From: Chloroflexota bacterium
GTDB lineage: Bacteria; Chloroflexota; Dormibacteria; CF-121
Length of the DNA stretch: 5,827 nt
Direction of reading: 5' to 3'
Assembly: GCA_005881235.1 (NCBI GenBank)
Contig: VBEQ01000121.1
Span: 1 to 5,827 of the forward strand
The notes under the pieces were generated by a model. That model was not told where the DNA came from. It did not search any database and saw nothing but the letters and a program-made list of their open reading frames with translations. A program made the translations under genes and the position numbers. This document shows positions 1 to 4,578 of this stretch, in pieces (the stretch's first letter is position 1; each line of letters opens with the position of its first letter).

Positions 1-546
1 ATAGGCCTTGCGGCTGAGAAGGTCGATCACACCTTTGAAACCGGCCTCGTGCCCGATCGGGGACTGAATGGAGACCGGGCGAGGAGAAAATTCCTTGAAG
101 GCGTCGACCACCCTCCAGTAGTCGGCGTTCTCCTTGTCCATTTTGTTGACGACGACCAGGGTCGGGAGGTCTCGGCTGCGGAGCTGCTGCCAGGCGAGTT
201 CGGTGCCGACGACGACTCCCGTGCTCGCCCCCACCACCAGCAGCGCGCTCTCGGCCGCACGCAGCGCACCGTAGACATCACCGGCGAAGTCCTGGAACCC
301 GGGCGTGTCGAGCAGGTTGATCTTGTGGTCGTGCCAGGTCACATGCGCGATCGCCGTGCCAATCGAGATCTTGCGCTTGATCTCTTCCGGCTCGAAGTCG
401 AACGTCGTGTTCCCCGCGTCGGGGCGTCCCAGCCGGTCGACGGCCCCGCCCGCATAGAGCATTGCCTCGGCCAGGCTGGTCTTGCCATCGTGGCTGTGTC
501 CGAGCAGCGCGACGTTGCGGATCCTCTCCGGGTCGACTCTGGCCAT
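1..546 (-). CDS. EF-G-like translational GTPase, N-terminal 182 codons (runs off left edge)
   Basis: The GTP-binding domain of an elongation factor G-like protein, open from an ATG at 546 to the window edge. Visible G motifs are the P-loop GHSHDGKTS (residues 16-24), DTPGF (80-84) and NKMD (134-137). They are followed by PIGHEAGFKGVIDL (163-176), which is typical of EF-G. The switch I region reads KRKISI (57-62) instead of the RGITI of canonical EF-G, which fits the EF-G-like paralogues (sometimes called FusA2 or EF-G2) better than the main ribosomal translocase. Family members act on the ribosome as GTPases, but the exact role of these paralogues is poorly defined. An AAGGGAG Shine-Dalgarno (552-558) lies 5 bases before the ATG and supports this start. 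The gene lies 41 bases downstream of moeA on the same strand, with no terminator between, so co-transcription is plausible. Domains II-V are outside the window. Confidence 0.92.
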   Translation of the reverse strand, partial: MARVDPERIRNVALLGHSHDGKTSLAEAMLYAGGAVDRLGRPDAGNTTFDFEPEEIKRKISIGTAIAHVTWHDHKINLLDTPGFQDFAGDVYGALRAAESALLVVGASTGVVVGTELAWQQLRSRDLPTLVVVNKMDKENADYWRVVDAFKEFSPRPVSIQSPIGHEAGFKGVIDLLSRKAY

Positions 547-587
547 CGCTTCTCCCTTCAGAAGAGAGTGTAGATCGAAGCTCGACC

Positions 588-1922
588 TTAGTCGATCGGC
601 GCGAGTGGAATGATCTCGACCGGCTCGCCGGCGCGCACCTCGGTTGTTCCCTGCGGGACGACGACGAGGCAATTGGCATCGGCCATCGAGCGAAGCACGT
701 GCGAGCCCTGGTCGCCGGTCAGCCGGACACGGATCCGATCGGCATCGCGGCGTGCGACACCGCGGAAGTACTGCTCGAGGTGTGGGGGGTTCTGCAAGGT
801 GTCGTCCGTGGTGGCCGTCAATCGTTGCCGCTCGAGGTCGGTGCGGCCCTGCATCTTCAAGATCGCGGGGCGGACGAACAGCTCGACGCCGACGAGCGAT
901 GAGACGGGGTTGCCGGGTAATCCGATGAGTGGCCGGCCATCGACCGTTCCCACCATGAGCGGCTTGCCGGGTCGGAGCGCGACCTGCCAGAAGTCGACGG
1001 CTCCTTGCTCTTCCAGGAGCGCGCGGACCAGGTCGTAGGCGCCCATCGAGACGCCACCCGTACTGACGATCAGGTCGGTTCGGGCGGCTGCCTGGAGCCG
1101 GGTCACGAGGTCCTCCCGGTCGTCGCGCGCCACCCCGGCATCGACGACCTCGGCCCCCGCTTCCTCGATCGCTGCCCGCAGGGTGTAGCGGTTGGTATTC
1201 GTGATCTGCCCGGGCCCGAGCGACTCCCCAGCGTCTCGCAACTCATCGCCGGTGGTGAGTAGCGTGACGCGCGGACGCCGGATCGTTCGAACGGTGGTGC
1301 GCCCGGTCGATGCCAGCACGCCCATCAGACCCGGGGTGACGATCCGGCCCCGTTCGGCGACGGTGTCGCCGCGGCGGATATCGCTGCCGGCGTGACGGAC
1401 ACTGGTGTCGGATTCGACCGCGGCGCGGATTTCGACGCGGCCGTCGCGCTCAACCGTGTCCTCGACGCGCACAACGGCGTCCGCACCCTCTGGCATGACC
1501 GCGCCCGTCATGATCCGCAGCGCTGTTAAGGGGCGCACCGACGTGGGGGGTGCGACGCCGGCCCGGATCTCGCCGAGGACCTCCAGGAGGACGGGTTTCG
1601 CGGCCGCTGCGGACCGCGTGTCGAGTGCGCGCACGGCATAGCCGTCCATGGCGGAATTCGTGAATGGTGGGACGTCGCGGTCGGAGGAGACGTCGCCGGC
1701 GAGCACGCGCCCACGGGCTTCCATCAGTGGGGTGTCCTGGGCGTCGAGGACCGTAACGCGGGAGAGGATCCGGTCGCGCGCCTGTGCGACCGTCAGAAGG
1801 GGAGGCTTCTGCGGGTTACCGATCGTTCCAGTGACTGTTTTCGAACTCGGGCCCGCCGCCCTCGCCGTCGGTGACGACGTTCTGGTGGAAACGGGCCGCG
1901 ACCATCTGATAAGCCATGGCAC
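588..1922 (-). CDS. moeA: Molybdopterin molybdenumtransferase MoeA
   Basis: MoeA inserts molybdate into adenylylated molybdopterin, the last step of cytoplasmic molybdenum cofactor synthesis. Counting from GTG 1922, family signatures are PPFTNSAMDGYAVRA (85-99), the MTGAVMPEGADAVVRVEDT segment (138-156), TTGDEL (223-228), GGVSMGAYD (289-297), RPGKP (317-321) and GLPGNPVSS (334-342). Together they cover domains I-III, and the C-terminal domain IV runs to a natural stop at 588-590. The family usually has about 400 residues and begins at a segment like LLTVAQARDRI, which here is residue 42. The first 40 or so residues therefore look extra, and they lie on top of the upstream small ORF in another frame. 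GTG 1922 is nevertheless the only ATG/GTG/TTG in frame before the conserved domain. The real start could be a non-standard codon such as CTG at 1796. No other molybdenum cofactor genes are in the window. Confidence 0.95.
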   Translation of the reverse strand: MPWLIRWSRPVSTRTSSPTARAAGPSSKTVTGTIGNPQKPPLLTVAQARDRILSRVTVLDAQDTPLMEARGRVLAGDVSSDRDVPPFTNSAMDGYAVRALDTRSAAAAKPVLLEVLGEIRAGVAPPTSVRPLTALRIMTGAVMPEGADAVVRVEDTVERDGRVEIRAAVESDTSVRHAGSDIRRGDTVAERGRIVTPGLMGVLASTGRTTVRTIRRPRVTLLTTGDELRDAGESLGPGQITNTNRYTLRAAIEEAGAEVVDAGVARDDREDLVTRLQAAARTDLIVSTGGVSMGAYDLVRALLEEQGAVDFWQVALRPGKPLMVGTVDGRPLIGLPGNPVSSLVGVELFVRPAILKMQGRTDLERQRLTATTDDTLQNPPHLEQYFRGVARRDADRIRVRLTGDQGSHVLRSMADANCLVVVPQGTTEVRAGEPVEIIPLAPID

Positions 1923-2130
1923 GTGGGATTCCGAGTTTGGTGAGGGCCTTGACCTCGTCGGCCATGACCTTGTCGCGCGCGGCCTCGATGGCGGCGATCA
2001 CGTCATCGATCGCAGTGCGCACCTTGGTGGCGCCGCTCGCGCCGTTTTCGCCAGCGAGCTCCGAGGGGACCTCGCTTTGTGGTTCCTTGCCGGCTTTCGT
2101 CGTCTTGGCGTCTTTGGTCTCTTTGGCCAT
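1816..2130 (-). CDS. Small uncharacterised protein, possible HTH-like segment (104 aa)
   Basis: I do not recognise this family. The N-terminal 35 or so residues are rich in Lys, Ala and Glu (starting MAKETKDAKTTKAG) and look disordered. They are followed by a predicted helical segment (about TKVRTAIDDVIAAIEAARDK) and by KALTKLGIPRAMAYQMV. That last stretch resembles a helix-turn-helix pattern (helix, LGIPR turn, recognition helix), but this is an inference from pattern only. The C-terminus is polar with Gly and acidic residues. The ATG at 2130 is preferred over the in-frame GTG at 2142, because AAGGTGA at 2139-2145 is a good Shine-Dalgarno 8 bases from the ATG, and the GTG lies inside that motif. 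Its last codons overlap the only standard moeA start, so translation of the two may be coupled. It is divergent from the small HTH gene to the right. Confidence 0.7.
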   Translation of the reverse strand: MAKETKDAKTTKAGKEPQSEVPSELAGENGASGATKVRTAIDDVIAAIEAARDKVMADEVKALTKLGIPRAMAYQMVAARFHQNVVTDGEGGGPEFENSHWNDR

Positions 2131-2138
2131 GGAATGTT

Positions 2139-2145
2139 TCACCTT
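2139..2145 (-). promoter_or_regulatory. Ribosome binding site that decides the small-ORF start
   Basis: On the minus strand this reads AAGGTGA, 8 bases before ATG 2130. It favours the shorter 104-residue protein over a start at the GTG (2142-2140), which overlaps this motif. Confidence 0.55.
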
Positions 2146-2208
2146 ACCACTGGATCGAACTCAGGCGGAGACGGTCAAACGGGCCGGCTCGCGACTAGCT
2201 TGTACCCG

Positions 2209-2225
2209 TTCCATCGTGAATGGAA
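2209..2225. repeat. Inverted repeat TTCCAT-N5-ATGGAA in divergent intergenic region
   Basis: Two perfect 6-base arms (2209-2214 and 2220-2225) are separated by CGTGA, giving a 17-bp dyad of operator size. It sits between the leftward small ORF/moeA genes and the rightward HTH gene. It could be an operator for the neighbouring HTH protein or another regulator. The role is inferred from position and symmetry only. Confidence 0.4.
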
Positions 2226-2265
2226 ACGTCTCCTTGGCCAGCCGATTGCCGGCAGGGTCGTTGAA

Positions 2266-2294
2266 TTGCAGACCCATGAAGGCAGTGCTACGGT
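2266..2294 (+). promoter_or_regulatory. Putative leaderless promoter of the HTH gene
   Basis: A TTGCAG -35-like hexamer (2266-2271), a 17-base spacer and a TACGGT -10-like hexamer (2289-2294) lie 7 bases before GTG 2302. The predicted transcription start falls on or next to the start codon, and there is no Shine-Dalgarno, so a leaderless mRNA is likely. The match to each hexamer is modest. Confidence 0.4.
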
Positions 2295-2301
2295 CAGCAA
2301 C

Positions 2302-2685
2302 GTGAATCGGGCGGCGCGCTTGCATCGGCTACTTGTGATCCTGTCCATGGCGACTGCCCGCCCCGGGATCCGAGCCGTCGATCTTGCCGCCACCCTGAAG
2401 GTCAGTTCTCGGACAGTTTTTCGAGACCTGGCCGAGTTGCAGCGCCTGGGCTTCCCTGTCGCTTTCGGCAACGGATACCCGGCACAGCAAGAGCTCTTCC
2501 GGGGCCGGCGCCGCCAGGAGATGTCGCAGGTACTCGCGGATCTGGTCGAGCAGCAGCTCGAGGTCGTTCGCCGGAAGTTGCCGGCAGACGAGGCCGAGCA
2601 GGTGGTGAACGAGGCGATTCGGTACCTGCCCATGGAGGCCGCCGAGGCGGTTACGCGAGCCCTGGCAAAAGCCGCGCGCCGGTAG
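2302..2685 (+). CDS. Small winged-HTH DNA-binding protein (DeoR/WYL-type HTH), 127 aa
   Basis: Residues about 6-59 match the N-terminal HTH of DeoR/WYL-type regulators. There is ARLHRLLVIL (5-14), then AVDLAATLKVSSRTVFRDL (25-43) as the helix-turn-helix, then ELQRLGFPVAFGNGY (45-59) as the wing. The rest (about 60-127) is a charged, helical region containing LVEQQLEVVRRKL and Ala/Glu-rich segments, and it may serve for dimerisation. No WYL or sugar-phosphate-sensing domain follows, so this is much shorter than a typical WYL regulator of roughly 300 residues. GTG 2302 is chosen because it keeps the whole HTH and has a -10-like box 7 bases upstream. ATG 2347 would cut into the HTH. The reading frame is open far upstream, but that part is antisense to moeA and not protein-like. 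It is divergent from the small ORF/moeA genes and could regulate them or itself. Confidence 0.75.
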   Translation: MNRAARLHRLLVILSMATARPGIRAVDLAATLKVSSRTVFRDLAELQRLGFPVAFGNGYPAQQELFRGRRRQEMSQVLADLVEQQLEVVRRKLPADEAEQVVNEAIRYLPMEAAEAVTRALAKAARR

Positions 2686-2688
2686 ATT

Positions 2689-2694
2689 TACAAT
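2689..2694 (+). promoter_or_regulatory. -10 element for the tRNA-Val gene
   Basis: TACAAT (5 of 6 to the consensus TATAAT) ends 8 bases before the mature tRNA 5' end, within and just past the stop region of the HTH gene. No convincing -35 was found at 16-18 bases upstream. A short or absent 5' leader is implied. Confidence 0.45.
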
Positions 2695-2702
2695 TGCCGC
2701 AC

Positions 2703-2776
2703 GGTCGGCTAGCTCAGCTGGTTAGAGCGCTTGGTTCACATCCAAGAGGTCGAGGGTTCGAGTCCCCCGCCGACCA
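2703..2776 (+). tRNA. tRNA-Val, anticodon CAC
   Basis: The cloverleaf can be read directly. The acceptor stem GGTCGGC/GCCGACC is perfect (2703-2709 with 2769-2775). The D arm is GCTC/GAGC with loop AGCTGGTTA. The anticodon stem CTTGG/CCAAG holds the loop TTCACAT, with anticodon CAC at 2737-2739, which decodes valine GTG codons. The variable loop is AGGTC. The T arm is GAGGG-TTCGAGT-CCCCC and the discriminator is A2776. The CCA end is not encoded (AAT follows) and must be added after transcription. The T stem has one A-C mismatch (A2753 with C2767, positions 50/64). It follows the HTH gene by only 17 bases and likely has its own promoter. Confidence 0.97.
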
Positions 2777-2842
2777 AATCCCAACCCCAAGCTCGACCGT
2801 TCGCGCGCGCCTCAGGCTCAACCGCACCTGATAATGCGAGGG

Positions 2843-2872
2843 GTTGATAAGTGGATAGTGGGGGTATAAACT
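2843..2872 (+). promoter_or_regulatory. Promoter of the SRPBCC gene, two possible sigma readings
   Basis: Housekeeping reading: TTGATA (2844-2849), 17-base spacer, TAAACT (2867-2872), or TATAAA (2865-2870) at a 15-base spacer. A second reading resembles the Bacillus SigB general-stress consensus: GTTGAT (2843-2848), 13 bases, then GGGTAT (2862-2867), a perfect match to that consensus -10. Transcription from either would start near 2875-2880, giving a leader of about 35-40 bases. A small hairpin (CAAC-CGCA at 2819-2826 against TGCG 2835-2838 and GTTG 2843-2846) overlaps the -35 region. Confidence 0.6.
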
Positions 2873-2912
2873 AGGAACCCATCAACGACCCACAAGGGAG
2901 GGTTCTAACAGC

Positions 2913-3383
2913 ATGGCGCATGTCGAGAAATCAATTGAAGTTGACAAACCAATCGACCAGGTCTACGCCCAGTGGACGCAGTTCGAGGAGTTCCCCAAGT
3001 TCATGGAGAACGTCGAAGAGGTTCGCCAGCTCGACGACAAGCACCTGGAATGGAAAGCCAAGGTGGCGGGCACCGAGCGGCAGTGGAAAGCCGAGATCGT
3101 CGAGCAGCAGCCAAATCGGGTGATCGCCTGGCGCGCGACGACTGGTGAAAAGAACGCGGGGAAGGTCGAGTTCGAACCCGTCAACGGGCACACGAAAGTG
3201 AAGCTCGCCATCGACTACGATCCACCGAAGGGCGCAGCCGGGGAGATTGCCGACACGCTGGTGCAGGCGACCCCGCGAAGCGTCGAGAACGATCTCAAGC
3301 GCTTCAAGGAGTTCATCGAGCACCGTCCCGCACCGACGGGCAAGTGGTCCGGTGAGATCCGTTCGGGCCAGGTCAAGAAATAA
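2913..3383 (+). CDS. SRPBCC (START-like, cyclase/dehydrase-type) family protein, 156 aa
   Basis: This is a single helix-grip domain of the SRPBCC/polyketide cyclase superfamily, of the COQ10/cyclase-dehydrase kind. It opens with the strand AHVEKSIEVDKPIDQVYAQW and continues with FPKFMENVEEVRQLDD. Then come alternating beta strands (HLEWKAKVAG, RVIAWRATTG, GKVEFEPVNGHTKVKLAIDY). It ends with the long C-terminal helix about VENDLKRFKEFIE that closes the ligand cavity. No signal peptide or membrane segment is visible, so it is cytoplasmic. Members bind hydrophobic ligands, but ligand and role cannot be read from sequence. The hydrophilic tail after the helix (PAPTGKWSGEIRSG) is extra to the fold. 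The start is supported by AAGGGAGG (2894-2901), 11 bases before ATG. The gene has its own promoter and terminator, so it is monocistronic. A stress-sigma-like promoter may hint at stress control. Confidence 0.88.
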   Translation: MAHVEKSIEVDKPIDQVYAQWTQFEEFPKFMENVEEVRQLDDKHLEWKAKVAGTERQWKAEIVEQQPNRVIAWRATTGEKNAGKVEFEPVNGHTKVKLAIDYDPPKGAAGEIADTLVQATPRSVENDLKRFKEFIEHRPAPTGKWSGEIRSGQVKK

Positions 3384-3405
3384 CCTGCGTCGGTTTCCCT
3401 CCGCG

Positions 3406-3434
3406 AGCGGCCGCCTTCGGGCGGCCGCTTTTTT
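3406..3434 (+). terminator. Intrinsic terminator with UUCG tetraloop
   Basis: The perfect 10-bp stem AGCGGCCGCC/GGCGGCCGCT (3406-3415, 3420-3429) is capped by a C(UUCG)G tetraloop and followed by a run of T (3429-3434). It lies 22 bases after the SRPBCC stop and insulates the rpsF operon from it. Confidence 0.93.
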
Positions 3435-3437
3435 CGT

Positions 3438-3464
3438 TTGAGTGACCTCAATGTTTGGTAGACT
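3438..3464 (+). promoter_or_regulatory. Promoter of the rpsF-ssb-rpsR operon (extended -10)
   Basis: TTGAGT (3438-3443) and TAGACT (3459-3464) have a 15-base spacer. The -10 is preceded by TG one base away (TGG-TAGACT), an extended -10 that can compensate for the short spacing. It starts right after the upstream terminator and would give a leader of about 65-70 bases. Confidence 0.5.
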
Positions 3465-3472
3465 TACGAGCG

Positions 3473-3531
3473 CCTTCCTGCTCCGCTGCCGCCACGTGGC
3501 CATAGCCGGGGCAAATCCCATAGGAAAGGAG
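3473..3531 (+). promoter_or_regulatory. Foldable rpsF leader, possible S6:S18 autoregulatory element
   Basis: CCTTCCT (3473-3479) can pair with AGG-A-AAGG (3522-3529), hiding most of the rpsF ribosome binding site. Inside it, TGCC (3487-3490) can pair with GGCA (3510-3513) around small hairpins (for example GGC-CATA-GCC) with an unpaired CCG at 3506-3508. The S6:S18 complex is known to bind a CCG-containing structured leader in rpsF mRNAs of many bacteria. Whether this fold is that motif is inference from hand pairing. Confidence 0.3.
3525..3531 (+). promoter_or_regulatory. Ribosome binding site that decides the rpsF start
   Basis: AAAGGAG lies 7 bases before TTG 3539 but only 1 base before the in-frame TTG 3533, so translation should begin at 3539. 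Confidence 0.75.
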
Positions 3532-3538
3532 ATTGCGT

Positions 3539-3835
3539 TTGTCAGCGTACGAGCTCATGTACATCGTCAAGCCAGACCTTGACGATCAAGCGGTTCAGCA
3601 GGAGATCGAGAAAGTCGGCCAGCTGATCCAGACCAATGGGGGCCAGGTGAAGAAGGTCACCCCTTGGGGCAAGCGCCGCCTGGCGTACACCGTCAAGGAC
3701 AACCGGGAAGGGCATTACGTCGTCGCGGAGTTCGACCTCGATCAGGGAAAAATCCAGGAGGTCGAGCGCGTTCTGAAGATTTCCGACAGCGTCTTCCGTC
3801 ATTTACTGGTTCGACAAGATGAGGGGAAATCATGA
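3539..3835 (+). CDS. rpsF: Small ribosomal subunit protein bS6
   Basis: bS6 is a 30S platform protein that binds the central domain of 16S rRNA together with bS18. The 98-residue product has the usual family length. It shows the family opening YELMYIVKPDL, the TPWGKRRLAYTV motif in the centre, EGHYVVAEFDL, and the C-terminal VLKISDSVFRHLLVR strand. The start is TTG: the second of two in-frame TTG codons fits the AAAGGAG ribosome binding site and gives M-S-A-YEL, matching the short N-terminus of other S6 proteins. It is the first gene of the rpsF-ssb-rpsR cluster. Its TGA overlaps the ssb ATG (ATGA), so translation is probably coupled. A foldable leader suggests control by its own product. The C-terminus is short, without the acidic tail seen in some relatives. 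Confidence 0.96.
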   Translation: MSAYELMYIVKPDLDDQAVQQEIEKVGQLIQTNGGQVKKVTPWGKRRLAYTVKDNREGHYVVAEFDLDQGKIQEVERVLKISDSVFRHLLVRQDEGKS

Positions 3836-4287
3836 ACCTGAACAAAGTGATGCTCATCGGCCGGCTGACTCGCGATCCGGAAATGCGCTACACGCCGAGC
3901 GGGTCACCGGTGACCAGCTTCTCGCTGGCGACCAACCGCTACGGCCAGACCACCGACGGAGAGAAGAAGGAGTACACCGACTACCACAACGTGGTGGTTT
4001 GGAACATCGGCAAGCGCAACCTGGCCGAGATAGCTGGCCAGTATCTCCATAAGGGAAGCCTGGTTTACGTCGAGGGCCGGCTGCAGACCCGTTCCTGGGA
4101 AGGCCAGGACGGCCAGAAGCGCAAGACCACCGAGGTGAACGCGACCGAAATCCAATTCCTCGAACCGCGCAGCCAGTCGCAGCCACAGGCGGCGGCGGCC
4201 GAGCCGGTCGAGACGGCGGTTGCCGCGGCGCCGGGCCATCACGAGGAGCCCTCGCGTGACGTCGACCCGGAAGACATTCCCTTCTAA
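3832..4287 (+). CDS. ssb: Single-stranded DNA-binding protein SSB
   Basis: SSB coats single-stranded DNA during replication, repair and recombination, and recruits partners through its C-terminal tip. Residues 1 to about 111 form the OB fold, with MNLNKVMLIGRLTRDPEMRY, the VTSFSLATNR strand, the YTDYHNVVVW core and GSLVYVEGRLQTRSW. A flexible linker rich in Gln, Ala, Pro and Glu follows (about 112-142). It ends in the acidic-hydrophobic tip DPEDIPF (145-151), the standard protein-interaction motif. The length of 151 residues is normal. It begins inside the rpsF stop codon (ATGA), with GAGGGG 5 bases upstream as ribosome binding site. Placement between rpsF and rpsR is the classic arrangement and marks this as the housekeeping SSB rather than a phage or plasmid copy. 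Confidence 0.97.
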   Translation: MNLNKVMLIGRLTRDPEMRYTPSGSPVTSFSLATNRYGQTTDGEKKEYTDYHNVVVWNIGKRNLAEIAGQYLHKGSLVYVEGRLQTRSWEGQDGQKRKTTEVNATEIQFLEPRSQSQPQAAAAEPVETAVAAAPGHHEEPSRDVDPEDIPF

Positions 4288-4308
4288 AGGAGCGGTTGAT
4301 CAGACACC

Positions 4309-4554
4309 ATGCCACCACCGACCGATAAGCGGGACCGCAAGCCCCACAAGAAGATTTGCAACTTCTGTGTGGAGAAGGTCCACCTCATCGACTACAAGGA
4401 GGTCTCCCGGCTTCGCCGCTTCGTTAGCGAGCGAGGCAAGATCCTGCCCCGTCGCGTCACGGGAACCTGCGCTCGTCACCAGCGGCGCCTCGCGGTCGCG
4501 CTCAAGCGCGCCCGTCACGTCGCCCTGCTCCCTTACACGGCCGACCAGCGTTAA
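4309..4554 (+). CDS. rpsR: Small ribosomal subunit protein bS18, zinc-type
   Basis: bS18 partners bS6 on the 30S platform. The 81-residue product contains the core IDYKEVSRLRRFVSERGK, then ILPRRVTGTCARHQRRLA, and ends in RARHVALLPY as in the family. Four potential metal ligands, C17, C20, C54 and H57 (CNFC and CARH), make this the zinc-binding (C+) form rather than the cysteine-free form. The stop codon TGA at 4297-4299 lies in frame upstream, so ATG 4309 is the earliest possible ATG/GTG/TTG start. The nearest Shine-Dalgarno (AAAGGAG, 4286-4292) is 16 bases away, which is unusually far. Translation may depend on coupling with ssb, whose stop is 21 bases upstream. It is the last gene of the cluster, because no rplI follows. 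Confidence 0.96.
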   Translation: MPPPTDKRDRKPHKKICNFCVEKVHLIDYKEVSRLRRFVSERGKILPRRVTGTCARHQRRLAVALKRARHVALLPYTADQR

Positions 4555-4563
4555 TTCAGGCCG

Positions 4564-4569
4564 TATACT
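4564..4569 (+). promoter_or_regulatory. -10 element for the amidase gene (probable leaderless start)
   Basis: TATACT (5 of 6 to TATAAT) ends 9 bases before TTG 4579, so transcription should start within about 0-3 bases of the start codon. No Shine-Dalgarno is present. The only -35 candidate at 17 bases is the weak CCGACC (4541-4546), inside the end of rpsR. Confidence 0.5.
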
Positions 4570-4578
4570 TCGCGGTAG

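Noticed and set aside
49..573. Plus-strand frame opposite the EF-G-like gene
   Set aside because: It is a shadow of the GTPase coding strand, whose G motifs are unambiguous.
547..587. Small hairpin covering the EF-G-like ribosome binding site
   Set aside because: CTCTC/GGGAG pairing is only 5 bp including a G-T pair, too weak to claim regulation.
2146..2190. TTGACC on the minus strand as a -35 for the small ORF and moeA
   Set aside because: TTGACC (2171-2176) has no acceptable TAnnnT box 16-18 bases downstream, so I do not call a promoter although one must exist for this block.
1648..2301. Long upward extension of the HTH reading frame antisense to moeA
   Set aside because: GC-rich DNA keeps antisense frames open. 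This part overlaps strongly supported moeA coding sequence and shows no protein-family pattern.
2272..2305. Leader peptide MKAVLRSAT ending in TGA that overlaps GTG 2302
   Set aside because: It has no ribosome binding site, and the predicted transcription start lies downstream of most of it. The overlap is probably chance.
2777..2842. Possible terminator after the tRNA
   Set aside because: The only hairpin seen (CAACCGCA with TGCG/GTTG) lacks a T-run and overlaps the next promoter.
3491..3500. GCCACGTGGC palindrome as an operator
   Set aside because: It lies within the rpsF transcribed leader. A 10-base GC-rich palindrome is expected by chance and may just be part of the RNA fold.
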